NCBI RefSeq assembly: GCF_039536325.1
Contig: NZ_BAAAYO010000018.1
Coordinates: 62,001 to 126,000, forward strand
Length of the DNA: 64,000 nucleotides
Direction: 5' to 3'
From: Paenibacillus_AB hodogayensis
Lineage (GTDB): Bacteria > Bacillota > Bacilli > Paenibacillales > NBRC-103111
Shown here: positions 63,906 to 64,000 of the stretch, one piece after another
How positions within the stretch are numbered: position 1 is the stretch's first letter
Layout of the letters: every line of letters starts with the position of its first letter
Position numbers and translations under genes: made by a program
Notes under the pieces: model-generated
What the model saw: the letters and a program-made list of their open reading frames with translations, nothing else
What the model was told of the DNA's origin: nothing
Database searches by the model: none

Positions 63906-64000
63906 TCACTTGCTCTTCTCCGCTGCAACCAACTTGTTGATCTCTTCCTCCGCTTGCGCAAGCGCGGTATTCTCGTCTATCGTACCGTTTACATACTCTC
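63906..64000 (-). CDS. C-terminal end of a solute-binding lipoprotein (partial)
   Basis: The last 31 codons of a gene that continues beyond the window: EYVNGTIDENTALAQAEEEINKLVAAEKSK, then TGA. This is the usual final helix of family 1 solute-binding proteins, very like the end of the proteins at 24664 and 52797. It lies 64 bases before the beta-helix start, repeating the binding-protein/beta-helix order of the locus at 24.7-28.0 kb. Confidence 0.85.
   Translation of the reverse strand, partial: EYVNGTIDENTALAQAEEEINKLVAAEKSK

Noticed and set aside
1..64000. CRISPR arrays, insertion sequences, prophage or attachment sites
   Set aside because: No regularly spaced repeats, transposase, integrase or phage structural genes were seen; the only dispersed repeat is the 108-bp element.

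Overview
The window looks like a chromosomal segment of a Gram-positive, spore-former-type member of the Paenibacillaceae (Paenibacillus or Cohnella like). The evidence is the gene style: many lipoprotein sugar-binding proteins, AraC and YesN/YesM-type regulators, Gfo/Idh/MocA dehydrogenases, cohesin/dockerin modules, AIM24 and DUF4386 proteins, and strong AGGAGG ribosome-binding sites. No phage, insertion sequence, CRISPR array or rRNA gene was seen. One tRNA gene (initiator tRNA-Met, CAT) is present.

Layout. 1-8.7 kb: a minus-strand carbohydrate operon (solute-binding protein, dehydrogenase, secreted beta-helix protein with cohesin and dockerin modules, membrane-anchored cohesin protein, GNAT-like acyltransferase, second dehydrogenase). 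9.1-13.0 kb: a plus-strand set (AraC regulator, SGNH esterase, AraC regulator, phytanoyl-CoA dioxygenase-like protein). 13.1-20.6 kb: a small palindromic repeat, a deleted polysaccharide deacetylase, and a complete two-component/ABC importer operon (response regulator, histidine kinase, two permeases, binding protein). 20.9-23.3 kb: tRNA, GIY-YIG protein, AIM24 protein, hypothetical. 23.3-28.0 kb: LacI regulator divergent from a binding protein and a Tat-exported beta-helix protein. 28.2-33.9 kb: an operon of M20 amidohydrolase, CapA-like protein and neutral-ceramidase-like protein, divergent from an unusual regulator. 34.4-36.5 kb: membrane protein plus XRE pair, DUF4386 protein and methyltransferase. 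36.5-44.4 kb: sugar isomerase and binding protein divergent from AraC, then an FAD oxidoreductase, RNase J-like metallohydrolase and histidine phosphatase operon, and LysR. 44.6-46.7 kb: DinB protein and a frameshifted secreted protein. 46.9-56.5 kb: a polysaccharide-lyase operon (GntR-binding-protein fusion, dehydrogenase, binding protein, 1955-residue heparinase II/III-like protein). 56.8-60.8 kb: ABC exporter and a zinc-ribbon/leucine-rich-repeat membrane protein. 61.0-64.0 kb: alpha/beta hydrolase, a second Tat beta-helix protein and the end of a sixth binding protein.

How it works together. Most of the window is a series of 'binding protein + enzyme + local regulator' cassettes for plant or microbial polysaccharides. 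Only one of the six binding proteins is next to permease genes; the others must borrow permeases encoded elsewhere, or act as sensors. Points worth following are a shared 73-bp promoter architecture in front of two operons (an AraC-type regulon), a GntR DNA-binding domain fused to a binding-protein fold with a palindrome next to its promoter, a pair of 108-bp terminal-inverted-repeat elements, and an initiator tRNA with a broken middle G-C pair in its anticodon stem.
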